From Prochlorococcus sp. scB243_495L20 (GTDB taxonomy: Bacteria; Cyanobacteriota; Cyanobacteriia; PCC-6307; Cyanobiaceae): 55,998 nucleotides of DNA. The stretch spans positions 1-55,998 of the forward strand of contig JFLX01000075.1 in NCBI GenBank assembly GCA_000634215.1, in the 5' to 3' direction. Shown here piece after piece: positions 18,734-27,904 of the stretch (within the stretch, counting starts at the first letter, position 1; each line of letters starts with the position of its first letter). The translations under genes were made by a program, and so were the position numbers. The notes under the pieces are model-generated. The model ran no database searches and was not told the DNA's origin. It saw only the letters and a list, made by a program, of their open reading frames with translations.

Positions 18734-20044
18734 ATGCATATTGTTGTCGTCGGACTAAGTCATCGCACGGCACCTGTCGAAGTGCGTGAGAAGTTAAGTA
18801 TTCCTGACCAATCCATAACAGAGTCATTGCAAGCATTAAAAGCTTTTAATGATGTATTAGAGGTGTCAATTTTAAGTACTTGTAATAGGCTGGAAATATA
18901 TGCGCTAGTAAAGGATAAAAAAACTGGAATTTCATCTATTAAAGAATTCATATCAGAATATTCTGGAATTATTTTTGAAGATTTAAATCCACATCTTTTT
19001 TGCTTTAAACAGGAAGAAGCAGTTCTGCATTTGATGAAAGTCTCAGCAGGACTCGATAGCCTCGTTTTAGGGGAAGGACAAATCCTTTCTCAGGTAAAAA
19101 AAATGATGAGATTAGGTCAAGAGAATCAATCTACTGGACCAATTCTTAATAGATTATTAACTCAATCAGTTAGTACAGGTAAAAAAGTAAGATCCGAAAC
19201 AAATTTAGGAACTGGAGCTGTGTCAATCAGTTCAGCAGCGGTAGAACTAGCTCAATTAAAAATTGGACAAGAAAAAGGTTTTGATACTCTTGTAAGTCTG
19301 GAATCAGAGAACGTTCTTGTTGTTGGCGCCGGACGAATGAGTAGGCTTTTAATAACTCATTTAAAATCAAAAGGATGTCATAAACTTATCCTTTTAAATA
19401 GAAATATTGATAGAGCATTAAATCTTGCTCAAGACTTCCCTGATTTAGAGATAGTTTGTAAAGGTTTAACCGAATTAGAAGAAAACATATCATTATCTTC
19501 GCTTGTTTTCACTAGTACTGCTTCTGAAGAGCCAATTATTGATCTCACAAAAATTGAAAAAATAAATTTGAGTAATAGACTTAAATTTATTGATATTGGT
19601 GTACCGAGAAATATATCTAATGATGTCAAACAACATGAATTTGTTAAATCATTTGATGTTGATGACTTACAAGAGGTCGTTTCAAGAAATCAAGAATTTA
19701 GACAGAAAATAGCAAAGGAAGCGGAATCCTTAGTAGAAGAAGAAAGGATCATTTTTCTAGAATGGTGGGCAAGTTTAGAGGCCGTTCCAGTAATTAATAA
19801 ACTTAGATCAGATTTAGAGTTAATTAGAAAAGAGGAATTGCAAAAAGCACTCAGCAGAATGGGACCAGATTTTTCGGCTAGAGAAAGAAAAGTTGTGGAA
19901 GCTCTGACTAAAGGAATAATTAATAAAATACTTCATACGCCCGTCACCAAGTTGAGAAGTCCTCAATCAAGAGAAGAAAGACAAGTTTCTTTGAAAATCG
20001 TTGAAAAATTGTTTTCTTTGGTAGAAGAGGATAAAAATAACTAA
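18734..20044 (+). CDS. hemA: Glutamyl-tRNA reductase
   Basis: HemA reduces glutamyl-tRNA to glutamate-1-semialdehyde, the committed step for chlorophyll and haem. The 436-residue protein shows GLSHRTAPVEVREK at 7-20, the catalytic cysteine C50 in STCNRLEIYA, GEGQILSQVK near 114, the NADPH-binding VVGAGRMSRLL near 196 and a C-terminal dimerisation helix region. The 18-base gap after glpX implies co-transcription, which would tie tetrapyrrole supply to carbon fixation. Confidence 0.97.
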   Translation: MHIVVVGLSHRTAPVEVREKLSIPDQSITESLQALKAFNDVLEVSILSTCNRLEIYALVKDKKTGISSIKEFISEYSGIIFEDLNPHLFCFKQEEAVLHLMKVSAGLDSLVLGEGQILSQVKKMMRLGQENQSTGPILNRLLTQSVSTGKKVRSETNLGTGAVSISSAAVELAQLKIGQEKGFDTLVSLESENVLVVGAGRMSRLLITHLKSKGCHKLILLNRNIDRALNLAQDFPDLEIVCKGLTELEENISLSSLVFTSTASEEPIIDLTKIEKINLSNRLKFIDIGVPRNISNDVKQHEFVKSFDVDDLQEVVSRNQEFRQKIAKEAESLVEEERIIFLEWWASLEAVPVINKLRSDLELIRKEELQKALSRMGPDFSARERKVVEALTKGIINKILHTPVTKLRSPQSREERQVSLKIVEKLFSLVEEDKNN

Positions 20045-20173
20045 CTTTTTCGATTTATATTAAGTTTTTCCAGTGATTTATCGAAATACCTTTGTAAACT
20101 GACCATTTGTATTTCTAAATATGCCCATAATCAGTTACTTTAAATAGTTGTATATCTACCTCCATTAGATTGA

Positions 20174-21469
20174 ATGAAGCGTGTGTTGGCCATAATCCTC
20201 GGAGGAGGAAAAGGTTCTAGACTTTACCCTCTAACAAAAATGAGGGCTAAACCTGCTGTGCCATTGGCAGGCAAGTATCGTTTGATAGATATTCCGATTA
20301 GTAATTGTATAAATTCAGGCATTGAAAAAATGTACGTATTGACCCAGTTCAATAGTGCATCTCTAAATAGACATATAGGAAGAACCTATAATTTAAATGG
20401 CCCTTTTGGCCAAGGATTTGTGGAGGTTTTAGCTGCACAACAGACTCCTGATAGTCCGAAGTGGTTTGAAGGTACTGCTGATGCTGTAAGAAAATACCAA
20501 TGGTTATTTCAAGAATGGGATGTTGATGAATATTTAATATTGTCAGGTGATCAACTGTACAGAATGGACTACAGTTTATTTGTTCAACATCATAGAGATA
20601 ATGGTGCTGATTTAACTGTTGCAGCTTTGCCTGTTGATGAAGCTCAAGCAGAAGGTTTTGGCCTAATGAGAACCGATGATGTAGGAAATATAAAAGAATT
20701 TAGTGAAAAGCCTACTGGAGAGAAGTTGAAGGCTATGGCAGTTGATACTTCAAAATTTGGATTAAGTAAGGAGTCAGCTGCTGAAAAACCATATCTAGCC
20801 TCTATGGGGATTTACGTTTTTAGTAGAAATACTCTCTTCGATCTTCTAAATAAATTTCCTAATTATACGGATTTTGGTAAAGACATAATTCCAGAAGCCC
20901 TTAATAGAGGCGATACTCTTAAAAGTTATGTATTCGATGATTATTGGGAAGATATCGGCACAATTGGGGCATTCTTTGAGTCAAACCTTGCATTGACTGA
21001 GCAACCAAAACCTCCATTTAGTTTTTATGATGAGAAATTTCCAATTTATACTAGACCTAGATTTTTACCCCCTTCTAAACTTGTAGATGCTCAAATTACT
21101 GATTCAATTGTTTGTGAAGGCACAATCTTGAAGTCATGCAGTATTTTACATTGTGTTTTAGGTGTAAGAAGCAGGATTGAAAGTGACTCGGTTCTTGAGG
21201 ATACTCTTGTTATGGGAGCCGATTTCTTTGAATCCCCTGAAGAGAGAATTGAATTAAGAAAAGGGGGCGGAACGCCTCTTGGAGTAGGTGAAGGGACTAC
21301 TGTAAAAAGAGCAATTCTTGATAAGAATACGAGAATTGGTGATAATGTCGTGATCATTAATAAAGATCGAGTGGAAGAAGCAGATAAGCCAGAATTAGGC
21401 TTTTATATCAGAAATGGAATTGTTGTAGTAGTTAAAAATGCAACTATTGTAAACGGAACTGTTATTTAA
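20174..21469 (+). CDS. glgC: Glucose-1-phosphate adenylyltransferase (ADP-glucose pyrophosphorylase)
   Basis: The enzyme makes ADP-glucose, the committed step of glycogen synthesis, and in cyanobacteria is activated by 3-phosphoglycerate. The 431-residue product has the nucleotide-binding [20 protein letters not shown] near 10, the catalytic-region [16 protein letters not shown] near 257 and a C-terminal left-handed beta-helix ending in [15 protein letters not shown], the usual cyanobacterial and plant terminus. The ATG at 20174 is in the standard position. The 129-base gap after hemA holds a weak 7-pair hairpin (20048-20054 with 20080-20086). Confidence 0.97.
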   Translation: MKRVLAIILGGGKGSRLYPLTKMRAKPAVPLAGKYRLIDIPISNCINSGIEKMYVLTQFNSASLNRHIGRTYNLNGPFGQGFVEVLAAQQTPDSPKWFEGTADAVRKYQWLFQEWDVDEYLILSGDQLYRMDYSLFVQHHRDNGADLTVAALPVDEAQAEGFGLMRTDDVGNIKEFSEKPTGEKLKAMAVDTSKFGLSKESAAEKPYLASMGIYVFSRNTLFDLLNKFPNYTDFGKDIIPEALNRGDTLKSYVFDDYWEDIGTIGAFFESNLALTEQPKPPFSFYDEKFPIYTRPRFLPPSKLVDAQITDSIVCEGTILKSCSILHCVLGVRSRIESDSVLEDTLVMGADFFESPEERIELRKGGGTPLGVGEGTTVKRAILDKNTRIGDNVVIINKDRVEEADKPELGFYIRNGIVVVVKNATIVNGTVI

Positions 21470-21564
21470 ATCTTTTCCATCATTTTTCGCTGACATAAGT
21501 GTTTTTTTTGAGCAATTTTGTTGAGTAGCAGGCACACTGTATTTATTGAGTTTTATGATTTTTT

Positions 21565-22983
21565 ATGTCCAAGGCACATTTTGGTTTAATAGGTCTTGGT
21601 GTTATGGGCGAAAATTTAGTTCTTAACGCAGAGAGAAATGGATTTTCTAGTGTAGTTTTTAATAGGACTTACTCAAAAACCGAAGAATTTTTACAAGGTC
21701 GTGGCCTTGGGAAGAATATAGAAGGAGCTGAAACTCTTCAAGAATTTGTTAATAAGCTAGAGAGACCCAGAAGAATTCTAATGATGGTAAAAGCTGGGCC
21801 CGCAACAGATGCTGTCATAGATAATATTTCTGGATATCTCGAGGAAGGAGATTTATTAATAGATGGCGGCAACTCTCAATTTAAAGATACAGAAAGAAGG
21901 GTGAATACTCTTGAAAGTAAAAGTTTTGGATACATTGGGATGGGAGTCTCTGGTGGGGCCAAAGGAGCTTTAGAGGGTCCAAGTATGATGCCAGGTGGTA
22001 CTAAGGTTTCATATGATGCAATAGAAAGCTTATTAACAAAAATGGCTGCCAAAGTTGAAGACGGCCCATGTGTTGCATATGTTGGACCAGGAGGCTCAGG
22101 TCATTTTGTGAAAACTGTTCATAACGGAATTGAATATGGAATTGAACAAATACTTGCAGAAGCTTATGACCTTATGAAGAGAGTAAAAGGTATGAACGGT
22201 CAGCAAATGTCAGAGGTATTCGGTATTTGGAATAATACTGATGAATTAGCTTCTTATCTTGTTGAGATAACAGAGATTTGTCTAAATACAAAAGATGAGA
22301 TAACTGGAGATGATGTCGTGGAAAAAATATTAGATAAGGCTGGCCAGAAAGGTACAGGGTTATGGACTGTTGTAAGTGCTCTAGAACTGGGGGTATCAGT
22401 CCCAACTATTTATGCATCTTTAAATGCAAGAGTAATGAGTTCTTTAAAAGAGCAACGTTGTGAGATTGAAAAAACTATTCCATCTAAAGAGATAGAGGAT
22501 TTTGATTTGGGAAATATATCAGATGGAATGAAACCTTTATTTGATGCTGTAGTACTTGCCACAATAGCTAGCTATGCACAGGGTATGGACATTTTAAGAG
22601 AAGCATCTGCAGTATATAACTATGGTTTGAATATGCCCTCAATAGCTCAAATATGGAAAGGTGGTTGCATAATTAGATCAAAATTATTAAGTAAAATTCA
22701 AGATGCTTATAACAAAGATCCTAATCTAAGAAATTTAATTTTTGATGATTGGTTCAATAATGAAATTTCTACAAGATTAGATAACTTAGCTAAAGTTGTT
22801 TCTTTATCCACAAAAGCTGGTATACCAATTCCGTGTCTATCCAGTACCTTAGATTATTTGAATAGCTATAGAACCGATAGACTTCCTCAGAACCTTGTTC
22901 AGGCAATGAGAGACTGTTTTGGCTCTCATACATATGAAAGAATTGATAAGGAAGGTAGTTTTCATACTGAATGGATGAAATGA
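21565..22983 (+). CDS. gnd: 6-phosphogluconate dehydrogenase (decarboxylating)
   Basis: The third oxidative pentose phosphate step: 6-phosphogluconate to ribulose-5-phosphate with CO2 release and NADPH formation. The 472-residue protein has the Rossmann motif GLGVMGENLVLNAERNGF, DGGNSQFKDT near 98, and GPGGSGHFVKTVHNGIEYG near 174, which carries the catalytic lysine. The C-terminal region DCFGSHTYERIDKEGSFHTEW is standard. Its last 13 bases overlap pgl, so the two are translationally coupled although pgl precedes gnd in the pathway. Confidence 0.97.
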   Translation: MSKAHFGLIGLGVMGENLVLNAERNGFSSVVFNRTYSKTEEFLQGRGLGKNIEGAETLQEFVNKLERPRRILMMVKAGPATDAVIDNISGYLEEGDLLIDGGNSQFKDTERRVNTLESKSFGYIGMGVSGGAKGALEGPSMMPGGTKVSYDAIESLLTKMAAKVEDGPCVAYVGPGGSGHFVKTVHNGIEYGIEQILAEAYDLMKRVKGMNGQQMSEVFGIWNNTDELASYLVEITEICLNTKDEITGDDVVEKILDKAGQKGTGLWTVVSALELGVSVPTIYASLNARVMSSLKEQRCEIEKTIPSKEIEDFDLGNISDGMKPLFDAVVLATIASYAQGMDILREASAVYNYGLNMPSIAQIWKGGCIIRSKLLSKIQDAYNKDPNLRNLIFDDWFNNEISTRLDNLAKVVSLSTKAGIPIPCLSSTLDYLNSYRTDRLPQNLVQAMRDCFGSHTYERIDKEGSFHTEWMK

Positions 22984-23708
22984 TTGAAAAGGTTAAAAAT
23001 GGATATATACTTAATATTTACAATGACAAGTTAGAGCTATCTAAAGCGGTTTTTAAGTTTATTGAAAGTCACATTATTCATACTTTAAAAGAGAAAGACA
23101 GGTTCCAATTTTGTTTAAGTGGAGGTTCAACTCCTAAATCTGTCTATAAGCTTTTATCAAAAAGTGATCTTAGATGGGATATGGTTGATGTCTTTTTAGG
23201 GGATGAAAGATGTGTTGATCCAAATTCAGAATTGAGTAACTCGTTAATGTTGAAGAATTCATTGTTAACTAATTTTGGATCTAAAGCTTTTTTTTATGAA
23301 ATTTTCAATGATTTAAATGCTGATGATGAAGCTACAAAAAATCAATTTATTTCTAAATTATTTGAAAAATGCGGATCAAACCCTCCAACTTTTGATTTAA
23401 CATTATTAGGTCTTGGAGACGATGGTCATACAGCCTCACTATTCCCTTATCAAAAAAATAATAATGTAGATGATTTTGTTATTTTTAATGAAGGTAAAGG
23501 TTTAAAAAGAATTTCATTAACTCCAAAGGTTCTTTCAGCTTCTTCAAAGATAGTATTTTTAGTTAGTGGCGCTTCTAAAAGAATTGCTCTTGAGAGGTTA
23601 TTAGATGAAAAAGAGCCGTCAGATAGAACACCATCAAAATTAATAAAATCTATTAATCAAATTTCAATATTTTGTGATCAGGAATCAGCAAAAGAATTAG
23701 AAATTTAG
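22971..23708 (+). CDS. pgl: 6-phosphogluconolactonase
   Basis: Hydrolyses 6-phosphoglucono-lactone to 6-phosphogluconate. The 245-residue protein has CLSGGSTPKSVYKLL near 44, VFLGDERCVDPNSELSN near 76 and LLGLGDDGHTASLFP near 144, which holds the catalytic histidine. The start ATG at 22971 lies inside the end of gnd. Together with gnd it supplies NADPH at night, when the Calvin cycle genes nearby are idle; that timing is known from cyanobacterial physiology, not visible in the sequence. Confidence 0.95.
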   Translation: MDEMIEKVKNGYILNIYNDKLELSKAVFKFIESHIIHTLKEKDRFQFCLSGGSTPKSVYKLLSKSDLRWDMVDVFLGDERCVDPNSELSNSLMLKNSLLTNFGSKAFFYEIFNDLNADDEATKNQFISKLFEKCGSNPPTFDLTLLGLGDDGHTASLFPYQKNNNVDDFVIFNEGKGLKRISLTPKVLSASSKIVFLVSGASKRIALERLLDEKEPSDRTPSKLIKSINQISIFCDQESAKELEI

Positions 23709-23738
23709 TTAAAGTCTATTAATAATTTAAATTATTTA

Positions 23739-24287
23739 ATGAGTAAGAAAAAATTTTTATTCCAGAAAAAGGAGTTCGATGGTTGGAAAACATTAAATGA
23801 TACTGTTATGGGCGGATCAAGTTCAGCTTTTTGTGAAATTTCAAATTCGGGTTTGATATTAAAGGGTAATATTGTCGAAAAAGCAGGAGGATTTGTTAGT
23901 TGTAGATCGTCTATATATAAACCTTCTTTAAATGTATCTGAGTATTCATCCTTTGAATTAAATATTGATGGACAAGGAAGAACTTTTAAATTTGCTATCG
24001 CTTGTGAAGATGATCTACTAGGACTAACAGAATTTATTCCGGGTGGACTTAGATGGATTAAATCATTCCCAACAAAAAAATTCGGGACAACAAATGTTCA
24101 AATTCCTTTTAGTGACTTAAAACCTTCAGTAAGAGCTAATAAAGTACGTTTTCCATTTAAATTCAAGCCATCTAAAATTAAAAGATTGCAACTACTACAC
24201 TCTAAGTTCGGTGATGATGGATTACTTAATAATGAGTTTAGACAGGGTTCCATAAAAGTTTTAATTAAATCAATAAGTGTTATTTGA
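23739..24287 (+). CDS. CIA30-domain protein
   Basis: The 182-residue product matches the CIA30 beta-sandwich (complex I intermediate-associated protein 30). It has WKTLNDTVMGGSSSAF near 14, FVSCRSS near 49, FELNIDGQGRTFKFAI near 70 and IPFSDLKPSVRANKVRF near 119. In fungi the family is a complex I assembly factor; in cyanobacteria the role is not settled, and related domains occur in SDR and HCF173-type proteins linked to photosystem II. There is no signal peptide. It sits 30 bases after pgl and overlaps the next gene by 11 bases. Confidence 0.85.
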   Translation: MSKKKFLFQKKEFDGWKTLNDTVMGGSSSAFCEISNSGLILKGNIVEKAGGFVSCRSSIYKPSLNVSEYSSFELNIDGQGRTFKFAIACEDDLLGLTEFIPGGLRWIKSFPTKKFGTTNVQIPFSDLKPSVRANKVRFPFKFKPSKIKRLQLLHSKFGDDGLLNNEFRQGSIKVLIKSISVI

Positions 24288-24678
24288 AAATCCACCTAAA
24301 AATATAGAGAACTTAATCGCTAAGTCAGCAGATTTAACAAATAAACCTTTTGTTCATTCTGTAGTAAAAATAAATGGTCAATACGAATTCGAAGATGAAG
24401 ATATTGATTTAACGGTTAATATCTTATGTCGAGATAAAGAAGGTAAAAGATTAGAAATTTATGATCTTGAATTAGAACTTTTTAAATCAAATAAAGAGTT
24501 AGTTTTAGTAATCTCTAAGCTTAACTTCCCTGATGAACCAATATTATGGTGTGGAGTTAAAACATTATGGATGGATAGCAATAATGGGAAAAAATGCAAC
24601 TCACCAAAATACAGCGCCAGATTGGAAAATTTAGCAAATAGGATAAAAAGTTTTATTGATTATGAAAATAAAATTTGA
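24277..24678 (+). CDS. Small protein of unknown function after the CIA30 gene
   Basis: I do not recognise this 133-residue acidic protein. It starts at a GTG (24277) inside the end of the CIA30 gene, so the two are probably translated together. Visible segments are FEDEDIDLTVNILCRDKEGK, WCGVKTLWMDS and the C-terminal RLENLANRIKSFID. It is probably cytoplasmic: no signal peptide or membrane segment is seen. The stop lies 6 bases from the convergent ilvD stop. Confidence 0.7.
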   Translation: MLFENPPKNIENLIAKSADLTNKPFVHSVVKINGQYEFEDEDIDLTVNILCRDKEGKRLEIYDLELELFKSNKELVLVISKLNFPDEPILWCGVKTLWMDSNNGKKCNSPKYSARLENLANRIKSFIDYENKI

Positions 24679-24679
24679 G

Positions 24680-24695
24680 CTGATTTATAAATCAG
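24680..24695. repeat. Perfect 16-base palindrome between convergent genes
   Basis: CTGATTTATAAATCAG reads the same on both strands. It begins two bases after the stop of the small unknown gene and covers the ilvD stop codon. As RNA it could form a six-pair hairpin from either transcript, but no strong T-run follows, so terminator function is uncertain. Confidence 0.4.
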
Positions 24696-26358
24696 TAACA
24701 GCCCCTAAACTTGATGTGCTTACGATTCTCGAATATTTTGAAAGAATTCCTCTTTTGTATTTTTGAATAGGTTTTACCCAATCTTTTTTTCTTTTTTCTA
24801 ATTCTTCGTCAGACAAATCAACTTCAATTAATTGTTTTACTGCATCTACTGTAATTAAATCACCTTGTTTTATTAGAGCAATATTTCCTCCTACAGCAGC
24901 CTCTGGAGCTATGTGACCCACAACAAGACCATAGGTCCCTCCACTAAATCTGCCATCGGTAATTAAAGCCACCTTCTCTCCTAGCCCTTGACCAACAATC
25001 GCAGATGTTGGAGCTAACATTTCTCTCATGCCTGGACCTCCTACGGGCCCTTCGTTTCTAATAACAACAACATCACCAGCTTTGATATCGTTATTTAATA
25101 TCGATTTTAAACAATCCTCTTCACTTTCAAAAATCTTTGCGGGACCTTTTAATACAGGATTTTTTACTCCGCTAATTTTGGCTACAGAACCTTCGCTTGC
25201 TAAGTTACCTTTTAATATCGCTAAATGACCTTTTTTATAAAGAGGGTCATCTATGTCTCTTATGACATTTTGATTTGTTGGAGGCTTATCTGGAATATTC
25301 TGTAAGTATTCTGAGATGGTCTTTCCTTCAATGTTTTTGCAATCGCCATGAATTAATCCTGCATTCAAGAGTATTTTCATTACTTGTGGAATCCCACCTG
25401 CCTTATGAAGATCCACTGTCACATATTTACCACTCGGTTTAAGGTCACAAATAACGGGTACTTTTTGTCTGATTCTCTCAAAATCATTAATGTTGATATC
25501 TATTCCTGCTGTATTCGCAATAGCTAAGATGTGCAATACCGCATTTGTTGATCCGCCAATTGCCATGATTACTGATATTGCATTTTCAAATGCTTCCTTT
25601 GTCATTAGGTCTAGAGGTCTTATATCTTTTTCTATTGCAGAGACTAATATCTCAGCACTTTTATCTGCACTTAGTTCTTTTTCAAGATCTTCAGCAGCCA
25701 TAGTGGAGCTGTGAGGAAGACTTAACCCTAATACTTCAATAACCGCAGACATTGTATTAGCTGTAAACATTCCTCCACAGCTACCAGCACCAGGAATACA
25801 ATTTTTCTCAACTTGGATTAGCCTTTCTTCATTAATTTTGCCTGATGTTAATTGTCCAACAGCTTCAAATGCACTAACAACGGTAAGATCTTCACCATGC
25901 AATTTCCCAGGCTTTATTGTCCCTCCATAAATGAAAATTGAGGGAATATTCATCCTTGCAATCGCAATCATGGCACCGGGCATATTTTTATCACATCCAC
26001 CTATAGCAAGTACTCCATCCATACTCTGAGCATTGCATGCTGTTTCAATTGAATCAGCAATAACTTCTCTTGAAACTAGGGAATATTTCATGCCCTCTGT
26101 TCCCATAGAAATCCCATCACTTACTGTTATAGTCCCAAACATTTGAGGCATCCCACCTGATCTTTTTATTGACTCTTCAGCTTTTAGAGCTAACTTATTT
26201 AAACCCATATTGCATGGTGTTATGGTGCTGTATCCATTTGCAACTCCAATAATAGGTTTATTAAAATCTTCATCATTAAATCCAACAGCTCTTAACATCG
26301 ATCTGTTAGGGGATCTTTGCACACCTTGGGTTATTGCAGATGATCTGAGTTTATTCAT
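24685..26358 (-). CDS. ilvD: Dihydroxy-acid dehydratase
   Basis: IlvD dehydrates 2,3-dihydroxy-isovalerate and -methylvalerate to the 2-oxo acids in valine, leucine and isoleucine synthesis. The 557-residue protein carries the iron-sulfur cysteines in GGCDKNMPG (near 120) and [12 protein letters not shown] (near 192), GGSTNAVLH near 271, and the C-terminal [16 protein letters not shown]. Its 3' end is a palindrome shared with the convergent neighbour. The start lies 23 bases after the stop of the small membrane protein gene, so the two may be co-transcribed. Confidence 0.97.
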   Translation of the reverse strand: MNKLRSSAITQGVQRSPNRSMLRAVGFNDEDFNKPIIGVANGYSTITPCNMGLNKLALKAEESIKRSGGMPQMFGTITVSDGISMGTEGMKYSLVSREVIADSIETACNAQSMDGVLAIGGCDKNMPGAMIAIARMNIPSIFIYGGTIKPGKLHGEDLTVVSAFEAVGQLTSGKINEERLIQVEKNCIPGAGSCGGMFTANTMSAVIEVLGLSLPHSSTMAAEDLEKELSADKSAEILVSAIEKDIRPLDLMTKEAFENAISVIMAIGGSTNAVLHILAIANTAGIDININDFERIRQKVPVICDLKPSGKYVTVDLHKAGGIPQVMKILLNAGLIHGDCKNIEGKTISEYLQNIPDKPPTNQNVIRDIDDPLYKKGHLAILKGNLASEGSVAKISGVKNPVLKGPAKIFESEEDCLKSILNNDIKAGDVVVIRNEGPVGGPGMREMLAPTSAIVGQGLGEKVALITDGRFSGGTYGLVVGHIAPEAAVGGNIALIKQGDLITVDAVKQLIEVDLSDEELEKRKKDWVKPIQKYKRGILSKYSRIVSTSSLGAVTDL

Positions 26359-26381
26359 ATTATTTGAGAACCTTTTTTATT

Positions 26382-26672
26382 CTATTGCCCCAACTCTTCA
26401 AGTTGCTTCCTCACATCAGCAATTGCAGAATTAAGTTGCTCAACTTTCTTCTCAAGATTCTCTCCTTCAACTTCATTTATATTTTCATTTGAATCAATCG
26501 CTTCTGAGCCGTCTTGAATTCTGGAGGAATACATCATTGCTTTTTGTTTTTTTTCCTCCTTTCTTTTATCTGCTTCGGATATTAACCACCAAGCTAGACC
26601 TGCTGCTCCAATAAAAGCACCGCTTATTAATGATAAAAGATTATTTGAAGACGAATCTCTGTATTCAGACAT
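26382..26672 (-). CDS. Small single-span membrane protein with C-terminal coiled coil
   Basis: I do not recognise this 96-residue protein beyond its layout. A short N-terminal tail (MSEYRDSSSN) is followed by one hydrophobic helix at about 14-32 containing GAFIGAAGLAWWLI, a basic stretch DKRKEEKKQK, and an acidic coiled-coil-like tail EKKVEQLNSAIADVRKQLEE. This resembles small cyanobacterial membrane-anchored scaffold proteins, but no function can be assigned. It lies between the UPRTase-like gene and ilvD on the same strand with gaps of 29 and 23 bases. Confidence 0.75.
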   Translation of the reverse strand: MSEYRDSSSNNLLSLISGAFIGAAGLAWWLISEADKRKEEKKQKAMMYSSRIQDGSEAIDSNENINEVEGENLEKKVEQLNSAIADVRKQLEELGQ

Positions 26673-26701
26673 TGGTAAAATATTTACTCCTATATTCTAT
26701 A

Positions 26702-27319
26702 TTAGTTCTTATCTTGAAATATAGTACTTAAACGCGATAGAGGATTCCCAATACCCGGCACTAATAATTGTGTTTTTTCGTCTTCCTCATCTATGCAAGA
26801 AGTGTAAATAACCTGATTGGGGAGTAATTTCGCAATTTTATTTAACCCTTTATTTGAGCAAATAGCAGTTATTAAAAGAATCCTATTTGAGTCAACACCT
26901 AATTCCTTTAATTTAATTAAAGTTTCTAATGTGGTTGATTTTGTTGTTATTTGTTCTGAATAAAATATAACTCCTTCATTTGATTCAATAGTTTTAGGAA
27001 GCTCTCCTAATGATAGGGTCGAATTAGGAATTACTTCTTTAGATCCAAACCAAAGAGATAACCCTTCGGGCAACATTGCGAGCACTTTTATTGGATAATC
27101 ATTATTAATAAAGAATCCATCTGCGTCTCCATTATCAGTATTTACTATTTCTCTTTTATATGGCAGCCAATTACGTAATGCTTCATATGTAAGCCATTTC
27201 CCTAATTGCTCATATCCTGTTGAGTACAAAATATTTGGAGTATTTTTTTCTCGTAATATTGAAAGCCAATGTTTTATTAATGGATGAGGAGGAACAATAA
27301 CCTTTAGTGACATTGCCAT
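26702..27319 (-). CDS. Divergent uracil phosphoribosyltransferase-like protein
   Basis: The 205-residue product aligns by eye with uracil phosphoribosyltransferase: an N-terminal PPHPLIKHWLSILREKNTP, a terminal VPGIGNPLSRL in place of the uracil-binding PGLGDAGDR, and VIYTSCIDEEDE in place of the penultimate strand. The PRPP loop, normally DPMLATGGS, is replaced by YSEQITTKS, without the acidic pair and glycines. It may therefore not be a working UPRTase. I chose the ATG at 27319 because AGGA sits six bases before it; an ATG at 27346 extends the frame by 9 residues. Confidence 0.72.
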   Translation of the reverse strand: MAMSLKVIVPPHPLIKHWLSILREKNTPNILYSTGYEQLGKWLTYEALRNWLPYKREIVNTDNGDADGFFINNDYPIKVLAMLPEGLSLWFGSKEVIPNSTLSLGELPKTIESNEGVIFYSEQITTKSTTLETLIKLKELGVDSNRILLITAICSNKGLNKIAKLLPNQVIYTSCIDEEDEKTQLLVPGIGNPLSRLSTIFQDKN

Positions 27320-27382
27320 ATATTTTCCTTTAAGATACTCATACAAACTTTAAATACTTAAGTTCTAAAATACAGTCTTATT

Positions 27383-27895
27383 ATGATTAAATCAATTGTT
27401 TTCCCCTCACTAAAGAATGCATTAATTACTTTATTATTCGTTGGGATTTTATTTTTTAATTCTGTAAATTCTGCATGGGCTAAAAGACCTCCTGAGATTA
27501 GAAACCAGCAAGACCTTAATTTAGAGCCAGATATGCATGGTCAAGACTTAAGCGGTAATGAATACGTTAAGTTTGATTTGAATGGGTTTAATTTCAGTGA
27601 AAGTAATTTAGAAGGGGCAGTGTTCAATAATAGTAAATTGCAAAACTCAAAGTTTAATGGAGCAAATTTAAGAGATGCACTAGCTTATGCAACAGACTTT
27701 ACAGATGCTGATCTTTCGGATGTTAATTTTACTAATGCTTTATTAATGGAGAGTAATTTTGAAGGTGCAAAAATAGATGGTGCAGATTTTACTGATGCTG
27801 TTCTTAGTCGTACACAACAAAAACAATTATGTGCGATTGCTAATGGCACAAATAGTTCTACAGGAGAGAGTACAGAATATAGCTTAGGTTGTTAA
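27383..27895 (+). CDS. Exported pentapeptide-repeat protein
   Basis: The 170-residue protein starts with a clear signal peptide (hydrophobic stretch ALITLLFVGILFF, cleavage expected after NSAWA near 33), sending it to the thylakoid lumen or periplasm. A pentapeptide-repeat beta-helix follows, with A(D/N)L/F repeats such as FNFSESNLEGAVFNN and GANLRDALAYATDFTDADLSD. The tail has two cysteines (QLCAIANG, LGC) that could form a disulfide, as in lumenal pentapeptide proteins of plants. It probably binds another protein; the partner is unknown. The CobW gene follows after 9 bases. Confidence 0.88.
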   Translation: MIKSIVFPSLKNALITLLFVGILFFNSVNSAWAKRPPEIRNQQDLNLEPDMHGQDLSGNEYVKFDLNGFNFSESNLEGAVFNNSKLQNSKFNGANLRDALAYATDFTDADLSDVNFTNALLMESNFEGAKIDGADFTDAVLSRTQQKQLCAIANGTNSSTGESTEYSLGC

Positions 27896-27904
27896 TTATT
27901 AAAG

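Noticed and set aside
20048-20086. TTTCGAT/ATCGAAA inverted repeat after hemA
   Set aside because: Seven pairs with a 25-base loop and no T-run; too weak to call a terminator.
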